Shown piece after piece: positions 37,560 to 49,000 of a stretch of DNA of 64,000 nucleotides. Numbering within the stretch: the stretch's first letter is position 1; each line of letters begins with the position of its first letter. The notes under the pieces were generated by a model. That model was not told where the DNA came from. It saw only the letters and a program-made list of their open reading frames with translations, and searched no databases. The position numbers were made by a program, and so were the translations under genes. The stretch is from positions 411,501 through 475,500 of the forward strand of contig JAMWET010003871.1 of the NCBI GenBank assembly GCA_024036415.1, read 5' to 3'. This DNA comes from Prochilodus magdalenae. Lineage: Eukaryota > Chordata > Actinopteri > Characiformes > Prochilodontidae.

Positions 37560-37770
37560 TCAGATGCAATAACAGGAGCTGAAAGGACCAGGGCTGCTCG
37601 TTTTAAGCCTGGAAAGGCATTCCTGGCCGTTCCTGACCAAGGCTGACGGGAGTTACACACTTGCATGTTTGTCCTCTGCTGCCACCCTCGCTAAGTTCTT
37701 GCGCTGTGCATGCAGCCTCTCGCAGAGCGTGTGGACAGTCTCCCTGCGGAGCTTCGTTCATCTGATGTGT
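37560..37770 (+). promoter_or_regulatory. 5'UTR-like block, possible alternative first exon of syngap1
   Basis: A non-repetitive, GC-richer segment between the GA and CT tracts. It has an ATG at 37710 starting MQPLAERVDSLPAELRSSD, then a GTGTGAGTC donor-like site (37767-37775). Used as a coding first exon with the GTGAGT donor it would leave in phase 2, which does not suit exon 4 (needs phase 1). If it is a first exon it is more likely non-coding, with translation from the in-frame Met of exon 4 (55463) or elsewhere. TATA-less. Entirely inferential. Confidence 0.25.
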
Positions 37771-37914
37771 GAGTCCCCTCTGGTGCAAGAAGAAGCGGAG
37801 TGAATGTGTGTGCATTTCTCGAAGAGAAAGCTAAAAGAAGCTGGAGCTGGGACGCGTTCTAGCAGGAGCTGAAGATTCCGCCTTCATGCCGTAATTACAG
37901 TGCATCGACGCTAA

Positions 37915-38580
37915 GTCTCTCTCCCAGTAGCTTTCTTCATATCCTTCTCTATATCTCATTCCTCTCTCGCTGCTTATCTCTCCCTTTTCTGTCATCTCTC
38001 TTTCTGTTGCTCTCGCAGCCTCTCATCTGCCCATTTTACTCTTTTCTCTGTTTCTTCCTCTCTCCTTCTTTATCTGTTTCTCCTTCTCCACCTTCCTCTC
38101 TGCAATCTCTTTCCTTCTTTTTCACCCCCTTTCTGTCTCTCCTTTTCTGCTTTTCTTTTTCTTTTCTGTTGTTCTTTCTGTCTCATTTTTCTTTTTCTGT
38201 ATAACCTTCTCTTTAGCTGTCTTCTCTTTTTTCCTTTCTTTATCTTCTTCTCTCTATCTATCTTGAGTTCTTCTTATCTGTGCCTCTTGATCTTTCCTAC
38301 GCTCGCTCTCACTCTTTCTGGCTATCCTTATCTGCCCTCTCTCTCTCTCTCTCTCTCTCTTTTTATTTCTTTCTTTCTGTATTTTTTTCCATCTCTCCTC
38401 ATCTGTCCTTTCTGTTTCTTTTGTTTTCTTTCCCTATTTGTCCATCTTCTCTCCCCATCGCTGGTTTCTCTCTCTTTCTATCTGTGACCCTCTTTGTCTT
38501 ATTTTATCTCTCACTCAGTCTCTCCTTCTTATTTTATTCCTCTACTTCTCCTCTCTCACTCCTTCTCCTTTTGTCATAAT
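37915..38580. repeat. Long pyrimidine-rich tract
   Basis: About 660 bp of almost pure C/T on the plus strand, including a (CT)n run at 38336-38361 and many TTTCTT and CTCTCC motifs. Open frames rich in Ser, Leu, Phe and Pro across it are compositional artefacts. Confidence 0.9.
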
Positions 38581-38629
38581 GCTCGACTTTTACATTCGCT
38601 TGCATCGTCTCCGCTCAGGCTACACACTC

Positions 38630-38930
38630 TAAAGCTGACCCGTTCCACTGGCACGTTAACTGCGGCCAAGTTTATTTTTATTCGCATAAATTAAATTTTC
38701 ATTACGCTCTTCTCTCTCACATCTCCGGCTCTGAGCCATGAGCGGATTTCAGCGCAGGGCGCAGGGTAGCGGGACGGCGGAGGCTGAGAGGGCTCGGGGC
38801 CGCCACAGCCGGACGGGGCCACGTGCCCAAGAGGAGGCGGAGCTGGAGGGTGGGGCCGAGCGATGAGCCACGCCCCGTCCACCAGTTCATCCAGGTTCAC
38901 TCCATATGAGTGCACAATACTCAAATATAG
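38630..38930. promoter_or_regulatory. AT-rich homeobox-like element beside a GC/CpG-rich patch
   Basis: TATTCGCATAAATTAAATTT then TCATTA (38676-38702) is a dense TAAT/ATTA-type tract, preceded by GTTAACTGCGGCC. Positions 38735-38880 are strikingly GC- and CpG-rich for this window, with GCCACGCCCC (38868-38877), a GC-box-like site. An ATG frame at 38738 gives 42 codons rich in Arg, Gly and Glu with no similarity that I recognise. A small promoter or conserved element is plausible. Confidence 0.35.
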
Positions 38931-41900
38931 TAACTACAAGCAGGCTTCTTTTCTACTCAGACATTGTTACAGTAGTCTTAGCCTAGTTGTTGTGTAACAA
39001 TAAGTCGATTTTAGCCTTACTGAAATGTAGTGCCCTATTATAAACCTTACTGTAACTGCTGTAAACATTGTGTTTCTTTAAGAGTTTAGTCTCAGGTTCA
39101 TCAGCAGGTTTCGCTGCTTTAGTCTCATGGACTGTTAAGGAACTGACCCGGTCAGAGATTCACTAAGGTAGTGCTGCTTTAAGACTGCTTGTTGAATGAC
39201 AGTTGACAATAATTAAGCTCTCTTTAGAATTTATGCCGTCGATACTATATAATTCACGATATATCACTGCATATATATACACACAGTGCTCCATGATCTC
39301 ATTCAACCATGTTAGATGCTTGGATCGCACCCTCTAGCACACTGGGGGAATGTAACGAGAATAAAGAACTCAAAGCACCTCAGAAATCAAGACATCAAGT
39401 CACCTGGAGGAGAAACTGAGAAAGAAGCGCTCCTGCGTGTCTCTCATGGGCACTCATAGCTGCTCATCCGTCCAGCGGGCAACAGCCGAGGACGACTGAA
39501 GGAATAATTTGCAAAGACAGACGAATCATATCACATCAGCACCATTTCTCCTGTAGGTAGGAATTTCAGCGCCTCACTAATATGTCTAATTGTTGCCATG
39601 TCATTTTAAGTCTGTCAGGGCAGTTTCAAGTTCAAGTTATCAGCTTGCCTCTCTTAGATTTTTGCTTTAAGAGAATTGCCTCAATACAGTCTCCATACAA
39701 GTTTAATCCAGATTTATATTACAAGCATGCATACATGCTATACTAGTGGGACCTTTTCAGAAAAGGTCCAATAGAACCAATAGCAATGCTTCAGAATAGT
39801 TTTGAATAAAATCTGCATTAATGTCCAGGGACAATAATGAATGTGTTTGCCTTCTCCTGTATAGTTATCATTTTGGAGATGCTGGTTTCCTCTTTAAACA
39901 CAGACAATATGTGTCTTGTTGGCTAAGGAGTGGATGCTAGTGTAGCTTTCTGGTGGGCCAAACTAAACGTCATAGCCAAGCTTTGCTGAATGCAGTTTCT
40001 ATGTGCAGGGGGGTTATACATTTAAAGGTTTGGTATCAGTAGCAACCAATATTTTAAGTTTATTTACAACTCAGTTTCATTTTCTAGCTGCATCTAAAAA
40101 AATTCTATCTTTTACTTAATGCTTATTTGCATGTGTTCTGTTATAAGGTGTTACGCTAGCAATTTTTACAAACCGTTTGCAGTATTGTATGTAACAGCTG
40201 GCCAAACTACGAATATGCTATCTTGAGAAGTCTTAAATCTTGCCAATTTCTCGCTTTGATACTGTGTTAAGAGTATTTATATGTGTTATAATTTATTTCG
40301 TCTTTTAAAAGAGTTTTACTCAATTGGCAGATTGCACACATTGTTTCTGAAAACAAGCACTAGATAAAATGACATGAAACAAGTCAATCCATCTAGTTTT
40401 AGAGGTTTCCTAATCATTTCAGAGTCACCCACAAGTTTATTATTAGTTACTTTATTTATGCTCATTTGTATTGTAGTGAACTTGTACAGTCTTTTTGATG
40501 TTATACATTTATCTGTATTTAGCAATATTTTTGTATTTTATTGAAAACACTTATTACAAGCATTTGAACAGTGAGTTCAAACTTTTAAACAATGTTGTAT
40601 GTGTTTGCATTCCGTTTAATCAGTGTTGAATTTATATATCCTGTAGAGTTCACATTAGGGCTACCTAACAACTGGACAGAAAGTTCTGCTATGTGCTTTA
40701 GTTTGCAGTGACTGCAAGCATGAGTTATTTAATAGTACTAGTTAATACATTGGTGGTGAGCTATTTACCCTGTCAGAGTTGCGATACAGCTATTGCTATC
40801 CCAATACTGTACCTAATCCCAGACTGTACCTTTGCTAATATCTATCTTACATCTTTTAGCTATTTATACACATGTAGACATTTATTCCCTCCTTAAGTAT
40901 TTGTTACATATTTATATATCTTCATACCAGCCAGTGTTATTCTAACTAGCTTATAAAATATAAGAAATTACAAAAAAAAAAGACATTTTGTGTTTAATTG
41001 AATTTATATTAACATGATATATTTTACAGCCAGTTTTGCACAGTACTAAATTCACCTTTAATCTAATTGATAAATATATATATATATATTTCTTTTTGGG
41101 ATTGTTGTACAATTATTATAAAAGGTTTTTGTAGGCGTTTTCATCTTGTGTAGTGACAGCTAGTAAAATGAAACAATTTTTGTAGATAATGATGTAAAAT
41201 AAATCAAACCGTCAGAAAATAGATTAAATAAGATGTTAGAATATTTTTTTAAATCCCAAAACAAGAAATATACAACAGCATATTATAAAATGGAGGTGTG
41301 GGTTACTGTCAGTAGTACCATCCAGAGAAAAATCCCTTACAATAACACCAGGTGGAAGCACTTAAAAGACATCGCTGCTGGTAGACTGGTTCAACTCCTA
41401 GAGAATGGGCATTTTTTTACTTTAAAAAAAATTTGATTTGTCTTGAAAATCTTTGATGCGTCTCAATCTAAGCTAAATGTAAATGGACTGTACTTAATGT
41501 ATTCAAAGTTTATATCATTCACACAGTTTAGCCTCCCATGAGTTCTTTCATTCCCGATGCGTCCTAATTAAAGAGCGCGTGATGAACTTAACCCCCAACG
41601 TTCTGCACATGCCTTTATAAAAACACAATACCTGTAATATAATCTCTTGTAGCAGTGCAAGAGCACTCCATCTTTCTGTGTCTGTCTTCTTTTATGGTTC
41701 ACTTTCTCTCTCTCGCCTGCCCGCTCTCTCTCAAAGGGAGTAAGCTGGGAGCCGTTTCCACCCACACACTTGAGCTTCAGCTTGCAGCTTGACATCAGAT
41801 TTACATTGAGAATGAAAAAGCACAGACACACACACACACACACACATGCACACACATGCACACATGCTCCCTCCCACTCTTATGCTCACATGGGCACACA

Positions 41901-42099
41901 CACACTCTCTCGCAGCAAGCACCTACCATTGTGCTGTATTACACACTACAAGACTATCAACAGCTTCATCTTTCCTCAAACGTTGTTCGTGGCATTATCC
42001 CGTTATGTCCTTTGTGCCAATGAAATGGATATGTCATTGCCTCTGCCGAGCGTGTGACATGGCTTATTTGATAATCATCTTGGCCGACGTTAGAACTGC
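38931..42099. other. Intron 3, unrecognised with microsatellites
   Basis: TA run at 41072-41089 and CA run at 41824-41847, the latter embedded in an imperfect CA-rich stretch to about 41908. The 67-codon frame at 41233-41436 is protein-like in parts but has no recognisable match or splice sites. Confidence 0.4.
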
Positions 42100-42500
42100 A
42101 TGGTGCCACTTCCAGCAGCACTCAGTGATAATGATGTGGCTCTAATGTACCGACGTGCTGAACAACGCAGTTGCGGAGTCTTGCTATACCTGTTCCTAGC
42201 CTCGCGGCTTTGCGTTAGCCTTCGGTATGGACTGTAAAAGGTTCTCCTGTCATCCTGTCCGCCTTCACTCCTGCCTTCTATTATGTGTCTCCGTAAGTCA
42301 AATGTAAGGTACCAGAAAACGTTGCCATAGCAACCAAATAAAGAGCCTGGATTGATATCAAAAGGGACTGAGTGAGAAATTGAAATAAATGGACGCGTTG
42401 AGCTCATTTTACCGGTGCTGTTTTTGGCATAATTAAAAGGATTATTAAACGGTGGCTTATTAAGGGGACGAGACCTTTTGAGGTTGACAGTTCTTCAAGA
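42100..42500. promoter_or_regulatory. Candidate enhancer with perfect RFX X-box
   Basis: GTTGCCATAGCAAC at 42321-42334 fits the RFX X-box consensus GTNRCC-(0-3)-RGYAAC with both half-sites intact. The surrounding 400 bp is repeat-free, moderately CpG-containing, and includes GGCATAATTAAAAGGATTAT (42427-42446), rich in homeodomain cores. The motif is directly visible. Function, and conservation in other fish, are untested. Confidence 0.4.
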
Positions 42501-42578
42501 AGAAAAAAGCTGCTATCGCTCCTTAAAGGGTCTTTCTGTCGTGTCCATATCTTTTGTATAAACGTCACTCTCAGATTA

Positions 42579-43446
42579 TACACTTCATTGCCACCCCAGC
42601 TAATTGCTGAGTTCTCCCAGGTGTATAAAAATCACATAGCTGTGCTATCCGTAGAGGAACATTGGCAGTGGAATAGGCTGTGCTGAAAAGCTTGGTGGCT
42701 TTAAACGTGGCACTGTTACAGGATGCCATCTATTTCACAGGTCAATTTGTGTCTTTTCTGCCCTGCTAGATCTCCCCTGATCAACTGTAAGCGCTATTAT
42801 TGTGAAATGGAGGCTTCTAGGAGCAACAGCTGGTCAGCCACAAAGTGCTGAAGCATGTACCGCCTGTCTTCGGTTGCATCATTCATTACAGAGTGAAAAA
42901 ACGTCAGCACTAAAACTGTAGTTTCTATGGCTGTTCCATGCCAGCTGCACACAACCCTAAGAAGGCTATGTGCAGTGCCAAGTGTCAGCTGGAGTGGCGT
43001 GAAGCACACCACCACTGGACATTGGATGAATCAGACCTTTGGCAGTCTGATGAACAAATCTAGATTTGGTGAATGTCAGGAGAGCGCAACCTACTGGAAC
43101 ATATGTGCCATCAGTTAAGTTGGGTGGAGGACACTTTCATATTCCTGTACACAAAACAAGATTCTTGAAGGCATGGCTTTGGTGTGGAGGAACCCCACTG
43201 AACACTTTTGGGATGAACTGAAATGCTGATTGTGAACCAGGCTTTTTTGTCCACCATCAGCACTTCTCTTGACAAATGCTAATTTGGCTGAACCGACAGT
43301 AATTTCTAGAGTTTCCAGAGGAGTGGATTTTAAATAACTGCAAAGGAAGGACTTACATCACCTTATACCAATGGTTTTGGAAAGGGATGTTCACCAAGTA
43401 TAGATGTTATGATCAGGCGTCCACATACTTTTGGCCATAAAGTGTA
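42579..43446 (+). mobile_element. Tc1-like element with ends, transposase decayed
   Basis: The right end reads CCACATACTTTTGGCCATAAAGTGTA and the left end TACACTTCATTGCCA. These are the inverted ends of a very common fish Tc1-like family (TACACTTTATGGCCAAAAG type). Between them are CAGGTGTATAAAAATCACAT, GGAACATTGGCAGTGGAATA and, near 43194, CACTGAACACTTTTGGGATG, the N-P-x-E-H-F-W-D-E-L motif of the transposase. Many stops and small indels; about 870 bp, shorter than full length. Confidence 0.75.
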
Positions 43447-44785
43447 CCTCTTATAGGAGCTCTGCATGGTGCTTTACTTGTCACCTAATGTTCCACATGT
43501 TTATATCTAAATGGGTTGCAGAGTATATGACCCACTTTACTACTAAGTTCAGAGCCAGCGTCGTAAGTGATGAAGGATCGCATTAATCAAAAGAGATGCA
43601 AAAGATTAGGCACAGGCAGGAAGAAAATCAACTGCCGTCCTTTCACTTTGCCACATATTTATCAAAGTCAGTTACATTAATGAGCAATGGCAGAATGTCA
43701 TAATTATTATGGGGTATAATGAGTCTTTCATTTTATTGTACAGTGGATTAGATTTTCTGCCAATAAACCACATAAAACTTTCTAAAAGCGTGGTTTTAAA
43801 ATATTCAAAATGTATGCATCTGTTACAAACACGTATGCTGTTGGCAGGCACTGACCATGTTTGAAGGAGAGCTGCAGTTTTGTGAGGGAGGTGGGTTTTA
43901 CCGCAAGGCCACATCTATCTATCTATCTGGTTCATTTCTGTTGCTCTAGTTCAGTCATCTTCTTACCCACTCTGAAATATAGTACCACCCTAAACATCTG
44001 AGGTTGTTGTAATAGCATTATAAGATTATTTCCAGACATTTTTATTTGTTTTAAGTAAGCAGTTACACAATCCTGGGGTGGAAACTGAGATCCAGGATTT
44101 GATTTGAAAACCTCTGGTTTATGGCTTTTGCACAAAGCGTGACGTTGTTTGACATTCACTGTTGCAGGCGATATGACAGGTAGGAGTGATAACCATTGTG
44201 ATTCAGTTGGGATGGCAGGTGTTTATCAATGAGTAAGATGAATATATTTTGTGAACTAGCGGCTCATACCCACCCTTTATTAACAGTGACTAGTAACATC
44301 TTTATGGATTCGTTCACATATTGGAAAGTGCACACTATAAGTTAAAACCAATCCCCCAGGGGATATATATACAGGGCTAGGCAGTACTTTAGTGGGACTC
44401 CCTTCAAGGACATCTACGATTGTTGTTGATGACCTGTTCTGTCTAGGCAGTGTGTGGAATGCTAAAGATCCTTCAGAGATGTGGAGATGTCATAAGTCAT
44501 GCTTTCCATATCCTTGTGCCTCAAGCTTCTTAAGATACATTTCTGATTTAAATGGTCCTTACAACAGCATAAGCTATGTCGTTGCTTAAACCTACCAGGC
44601 TGTTCTTGAGAACTGGTCATAAAGTTTTAGAAGATAAAGTTTCCTTTGACTAATGAAGTACTGTGATTAAATTGTGATTGATCGTCAACTGACAAAAACC
44701 TAAAGTCACAAACACAACCCATAAAAACAACACTGCACTGCACTTAGTATAAACAAAAGCCTTGGTCTTTATCAACAGAAAAAGA
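43447..44785. other. Intron 3, no recognised content
   Basis: Only a short ATCT run (43913-43928) is notable. Confidence 0.4.
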
Positions 44786-45270
44786 TACAGTTGAGTCACA
44801 ATATTATGACTTAATATTCAGCTAATATCCAGAATAACAACCATGTCCGGTACAGACAGCAGCTAGACAGGCCGGGATTGACTCAGTAAATTCCGGGTAG
44901 GTTGTCATAGGTATCTGGAGCCATACTGACTGCAGTGCCTCCCACAGCTCCTGGAGGGTGCCGAGGGGAGGATCCATAGAGCCAACACAACGGTCAAGGT
45001 GGTCCCACAGATGCTCAATTGGGTTCAAGTCTGGGGAAGTCAGTGTAGTGCTTGGAAGTCCTGGTCGTCCTTTTCCAACCCATGTGATATGCCGCATTTT
45101 TTTGCTGTAAGACAGTCAGCATGTATTGCCCATGACAGGAACGAGGGATATGTGTGTAGACAGTCTATCACACATATATACCAAGCCAGCTCATGACACG
45201 TGACCTCCTTCATGAGCTTTGTGCTGCCGCTGTTGAATGAAGGTAGTGGTCATAATAATGTGCCTGTGTA
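44786..45270 (-). mobile_element. Non-autonomous Tc1-like element with imperfect inverted ends
   Basis: On the minus strand a 91-codon frame (44822-45097) carries TSPDLNPIEHLWDHLDRCVG then LGTLQELWEALQSVW, unmistakably the C-terminal catalytic region of a Tc1-like transposase, including the glutamate of the DDE triad. Ends are inverted: TACAGTTGAGTCACAATATT at 44786 against the complement of ATAATAATGTGCCTGTGTA at 45270, sharing CACAWTATTATGAC. At 485 bp it lacks the N-terminal half and cannot encode an active enzyme. Confidence 0.75.
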
Positions 45271-45339
45271 TTATATTAGCCTGACAAGGGCTTGGAATAA
45301 ATCTTTTAGGAACAGGGCAAACACTAAAATGGGCATTGA

Positions 45340-45382
45340 GTGGGTTCCTCCAGGACCAGGGTGGGGAACCACTGGTTTAAAC
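45340..45382. mobile_element. Right end of a hAT-type MITE (same family as 18311)
   Basis: GGTTCCTCCAGGACCAGGGT then GGGGAACCACTGG is the usual terminal segment of the family whose other end appears at 18311. Only about 40 bp remains. Confidence 0.45.
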
Positions 45383-45502
45383 ACCAATAAACATGAAGTA
45401 GTTTTTAGGCTAACAGTTAGAAGCAAAATTACATTTAAGAAACAGTCGTGTTTTAGTTGACCTTATCATTCTGTGTGGCTAAATGTCCTAGTAGCATGCA
45501 TT

Positions 45503-45625
45503 CCATACTGGTTAAAGCTGGTCTATGCTGATTTAGTGCTGGTCTGGTGCTGGTTTGACTAGTCATCCTATCATGCTAGGATCCAAACACAACATATTCT
45601 GGTTTTGCTGGTTACAGCATTGTTT
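45503..45625. repeat. Short palindromic fish repeat, second copy
   Basis: CTGGTTAAAGCTGGTCTATG, then GGTCTGGTGCTGGTTTGACTA, then CAAACACAACATATTCTGGT. Same architecture as 10108-10235. Confidence 0.5.
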
Positions 45626-47125
45626 CAAATATCATGTGTTCATTCAAAATTAAATAATCTGTTTAACAGAAAGCATTGATTGAACATTTATTTATTTGTC
45701 AATTCATTGTTAATTTGTTATCAATACCATGCCTAGTCATAAATAATGCTCTTGGATATAGGATTAAATAATATTGGGAAATAGTTTGACAAAGAGTCGA
45801 TGATAAATTTCTTTTGGTGACCAGAAGTCCCATAATTGAAATGCATCAAAGATTTATCCAGAAAAATATGTCCCATGAAGTGAATTTTTTACTCCAGCAG
45901 TTCCATCTTTTAAAAGGTGGAATTAAAGCAGTGTTTTTGGTAGGGTATCATAACATAAACAAATAGCACCTATTGCAAGTATTTTGCTATATAATGTAAT
46001 TGTGCAGGACCTTCCATATATCAAATCATGGATATGATTGTCTGAGCTCAAATCAGACAATTCAACATTTATTGATTGGTTAGAAGCTCATTGAGAGTCA
46101 TGCACTGCAGAGATATTAGCACTACAAAGGCTAATGCTGTAATAACGATTAAAGAACGGTATTAATATTGCACAGTCTTTGTTGGGTCAAGCACAGCTGA
46201 CTTTGACTCAGGGGTTTGTCTAGTCTGCTGTTCATCAAGTCCAGTGCCATCATTCTGGCCATAAAGGTTTAGGCCAGTGCTCTCAGGTGGCACTGAGCAC
46301 ACAGAGAGTGAGCTTCCAATGCGGCCACACTGTGTCATAAGCTCATCTAAGCAGGTCATCAATCAGCTAAGCCTGAGGACTGAGCTAGCTGAAGCCCACT
46401 TTAACACCCAATTTGGAGGGAGCCGTAGTGATGCTATGCCACAAAAATGGATTCGCTTTCTGTGTGCTGTGCAGATGGGTTTTGATCCCCAGCATCTTTT
46501 CTATCAATCCAGCATCTTAGTGGAGCGTTCAAGAGATTCAGTTTGGTTGAGGGCTCATTGGCTCTGCTTTTTACCATCAGAAGTGATCGTAATTCATTTT
46601 CCGAATGGCTCTGTGAATTGCATTAATTTGCTGTTTGTCATTATATAACCACATGCAGCAAAATATACACGATATACAGCTCTATGCAGACTATATATAT
46701 ATTTGATCAGAATCAGAATAGAAGTACAAATTTTTTTTGCATATTATTTTTATTTTTTATTGTCATTTTTTTCATTAATCTTTACAAAACTACATCAGTA
46801 ATGGTGGAAGGAAATAACTATGACAAAGACAAAAAGTGCCTAAACCCTGCATTATTAAAACACTTGACAGCATTTAAGGGAGGATTTAACGATGCAAACT
46901 TTTTTATGTTCAAGTTTTATTTGAATACATAACTAATACTGCTATAATGGAAATGGCTATTGCTTTCAGAGTGTGTGTGAGTTTACAAGACATTTTTCAT
47001 TGCACTGTATGTTTGTGTCACAGACTATGGATAACTAGCACAGATCTTTTTCCCAAAAGACATAACATAAATAAAAAACATCTAAACAAAAGTATAATAA
47101 TTATATACACTTATCATAAAAAATA
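45626..47125. other. Intron 3, unrecognised
   Basis: A minus-strand 66-codon frame at 46162-46362 has balanced composition (starts MMTCLDELMTQCGRIGSS) but is closed upstream by a stop and has no recognised match. A T-run region occupies 46730-46775. Confidence 0.4.
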
Positions 47126-47701
47126 TAGTTGCACCCAGAAGGAAATGTGGGATTGCAGTGCTATTGGGAAGAAATATAAAGGTCACCAGCTGAACAATAA
47201 ATGACAATGAATTTAGACTGATATGGGGAATATTTTTTGAGATGCACATACAGAAGTAGTGTCTCTCAGTATGGCGTCAGGCCTCCGTGTTTACTAACCC
47301 AACATGCCAGACATCTCAGCATGGAGTTCCTAATGGTGTCCTGTGATAACCCATTACATGCAGCTTCCACAGTTCTTCCACAGTTCCTGCAGATTGTGTG
47401 GTAGGGGTGGAGGTGGAGTGACACCAGGTCTTCTGGACTTGTGACACGTGACAACAAACCATGCATCTTGGTGCTGACCATGGTTCCTCCACACACGGAT
47501 TTGTTCATTTCTTCACTAAGACAAAAGTGGGACTGCAAAGTCCCTGAGGAGTCACTCCATGACAGTCTGGAACAACACCATTGCAGTCTTTATCAATGTT
47601 GACGTGGTGTTAAGGACAGTGATAAAGGTCTGTGGACATGTAGTGCCAACCCTACCCACCAAGTTTCATCCCTGTCAGTTAATTCCTTCTGAGTGCAACT
47701 A
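47126..47701 (-). mobile_element. Tc1-like non-autonomous element, complete ends (family A, copy 3)
   Basis: The left end TAGTTGCACCCAGAAGGAA and right end TTCCTTCTGAGTGCAACTA are inverted with one mismatch over 19 bp, with TA at both outer edges as expected for a Tc1/mariner target. The minus-strand frame 47266-47538 contains a VEAACNGLSQDTIRNSML stretch, parallel to 19573-19630. Length is 576 bp, so most of the transposase is missing. It is the only full-ended member of this family here and defines the borders for copies 1 and 2. Confidence 0.8.
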
Positions 47702-48699
47702 TTTTGTCAGTGATGACTGTGTATTACATGTTGCACATACATGTTTGTCAAACCTGTTATAATAACTCAATAATTAATGTAGACAAAAATATGTGGAATG
47801 TAAAGCTAATTTTATCAGCGGAGCTTTACAAGTTCATTTACAATCTAGTCTTGTGTCCGTATGTAAGGTGTGACTCTTACCTTCTGAATTAAATGAGTGA
47901 GAGGGGATTTTCTAGCATGGCTTAATTACTCCCAGCACGCTACAGAATCCAAGACTCTGTACAACTAAGTAGCTTTCCCTGTCGGAAGCTCCCTGTATAA
48001 GCATCTTTGTTGAGTTGTTTGTTTCACCCATTTAGAATCGGTACTTGTCAACTGCTTGAATCCTGTGAGGAGTAGCCGCTGTAACTCTTTGCTCTGGTAA
48101 TTGAGACATTTGGGTGAGGTCTTTATAGTAACCACTAATACTTGAGCAATCTTGGCATGATGGACACCGTACATTCTACCTCTCTGCTCTTCATAAGGTG
48201 TTCTCAAAGCTACTTCACTTTGCTTGTTTCAGCATAAACCTGCTCTCTCTGCCTGCCATTTCAAGCAGCTCGGCTAAACAACCATCCAAGGTGGACATTC
48301 AGTGTTTTCTCAGGCGAAAACATGTTACTGCTGCAACAGACATTGCCAAGCTGGCTAATTTGAAGCTAACTACAGCTAAGTTTAAGGTAGGGTGCCCTAG
48401 CAAGTTCTTTTTGGTTCCGAGAACTGGTCAAGGGCTTTTTTGTTTTGTTCATGGTTAACACTTTGTCATAAACATCATGGACTGTGTTAATTATAACCAT
48501 AGAATCGATTCCTAAGATCACATTTTACTAAGATTCCATTTGATCCATACCGCGTTTACTGCTCTATCGAAATGATTGAATGTTACCATGCACGTTGCGA
48601 CACCACAGTGTAATGTAATATCAACATATACAGTATATAGGGTGTGGCCTCTTTGTCTGTATACGGCTTGCATTCTTTTCAAGAGACTCATTTTCTTTT
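47702..48699. other. Intron 3, unrecognised
   Basis: No exon structure. The stretch 48080-48200 (GACATTTGGGTGAGGTCTTT, AGCAATCTTGGCATGATGG) faintly resembles antisense Tc1-type transposase N-termini but is too decayed to call. Confidence 0.35.
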
Positions 48700-49000
48700 T
48701 CTACATCCAGATCTGGATGGATATGTTTCTACTTTCAGAGTTCAGTTTTAGATATTGGTTGCATTTTTATTTTAGTATTCATTTTAAGTATTCCCAAACA
48801 CATTCAGTAATGCTGAGGTCTGGGGTTGGTCATTTAATTGTTCTGAAAACACCAGAAATGTCTTTGTTTGATTCTCAAATTTTCTTTGTCTGTTTTCTTT
48901 TAGTACAAGCTTTCAGGTACATCCTTTCAGACATACAGCATTAATGTGTCTTCACCCAGTGGAAAGATGGACAGAAACACTTTAATCTGGAGCAACATGA
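48700..49000 (-). mobile_element. Tc1-like transposase relic, antisense
   Basis: On the minus strand 48787-48828 reads stop-PTPDLSITECVWE, a decayed W-P-x-S-P-D-L-N-I-I-E-x-x-W block. The first tryptophan codon is TGA, as in the relic at 17860. Neighbouring TTGTTCTGAAAACACCAGAA and CACCCAGTGGAAAGATGGAC support the assignment. No ends found. Confidence 0.5.

Noticed and set aside
37710..37767. Coding alternative first exon starting MQPLAERVDSL
   Set aside because: Its natural donor leaves phase 2, incompatible with exon 4, and the frame is short. Kept only as a possible non-coding first exon.
37278..38694. Several open frames rich in Ser, Leu, Phe or Arg/Glu
   Set aside because: They follow the GA and CT tracts, which lack stop codons by composition.
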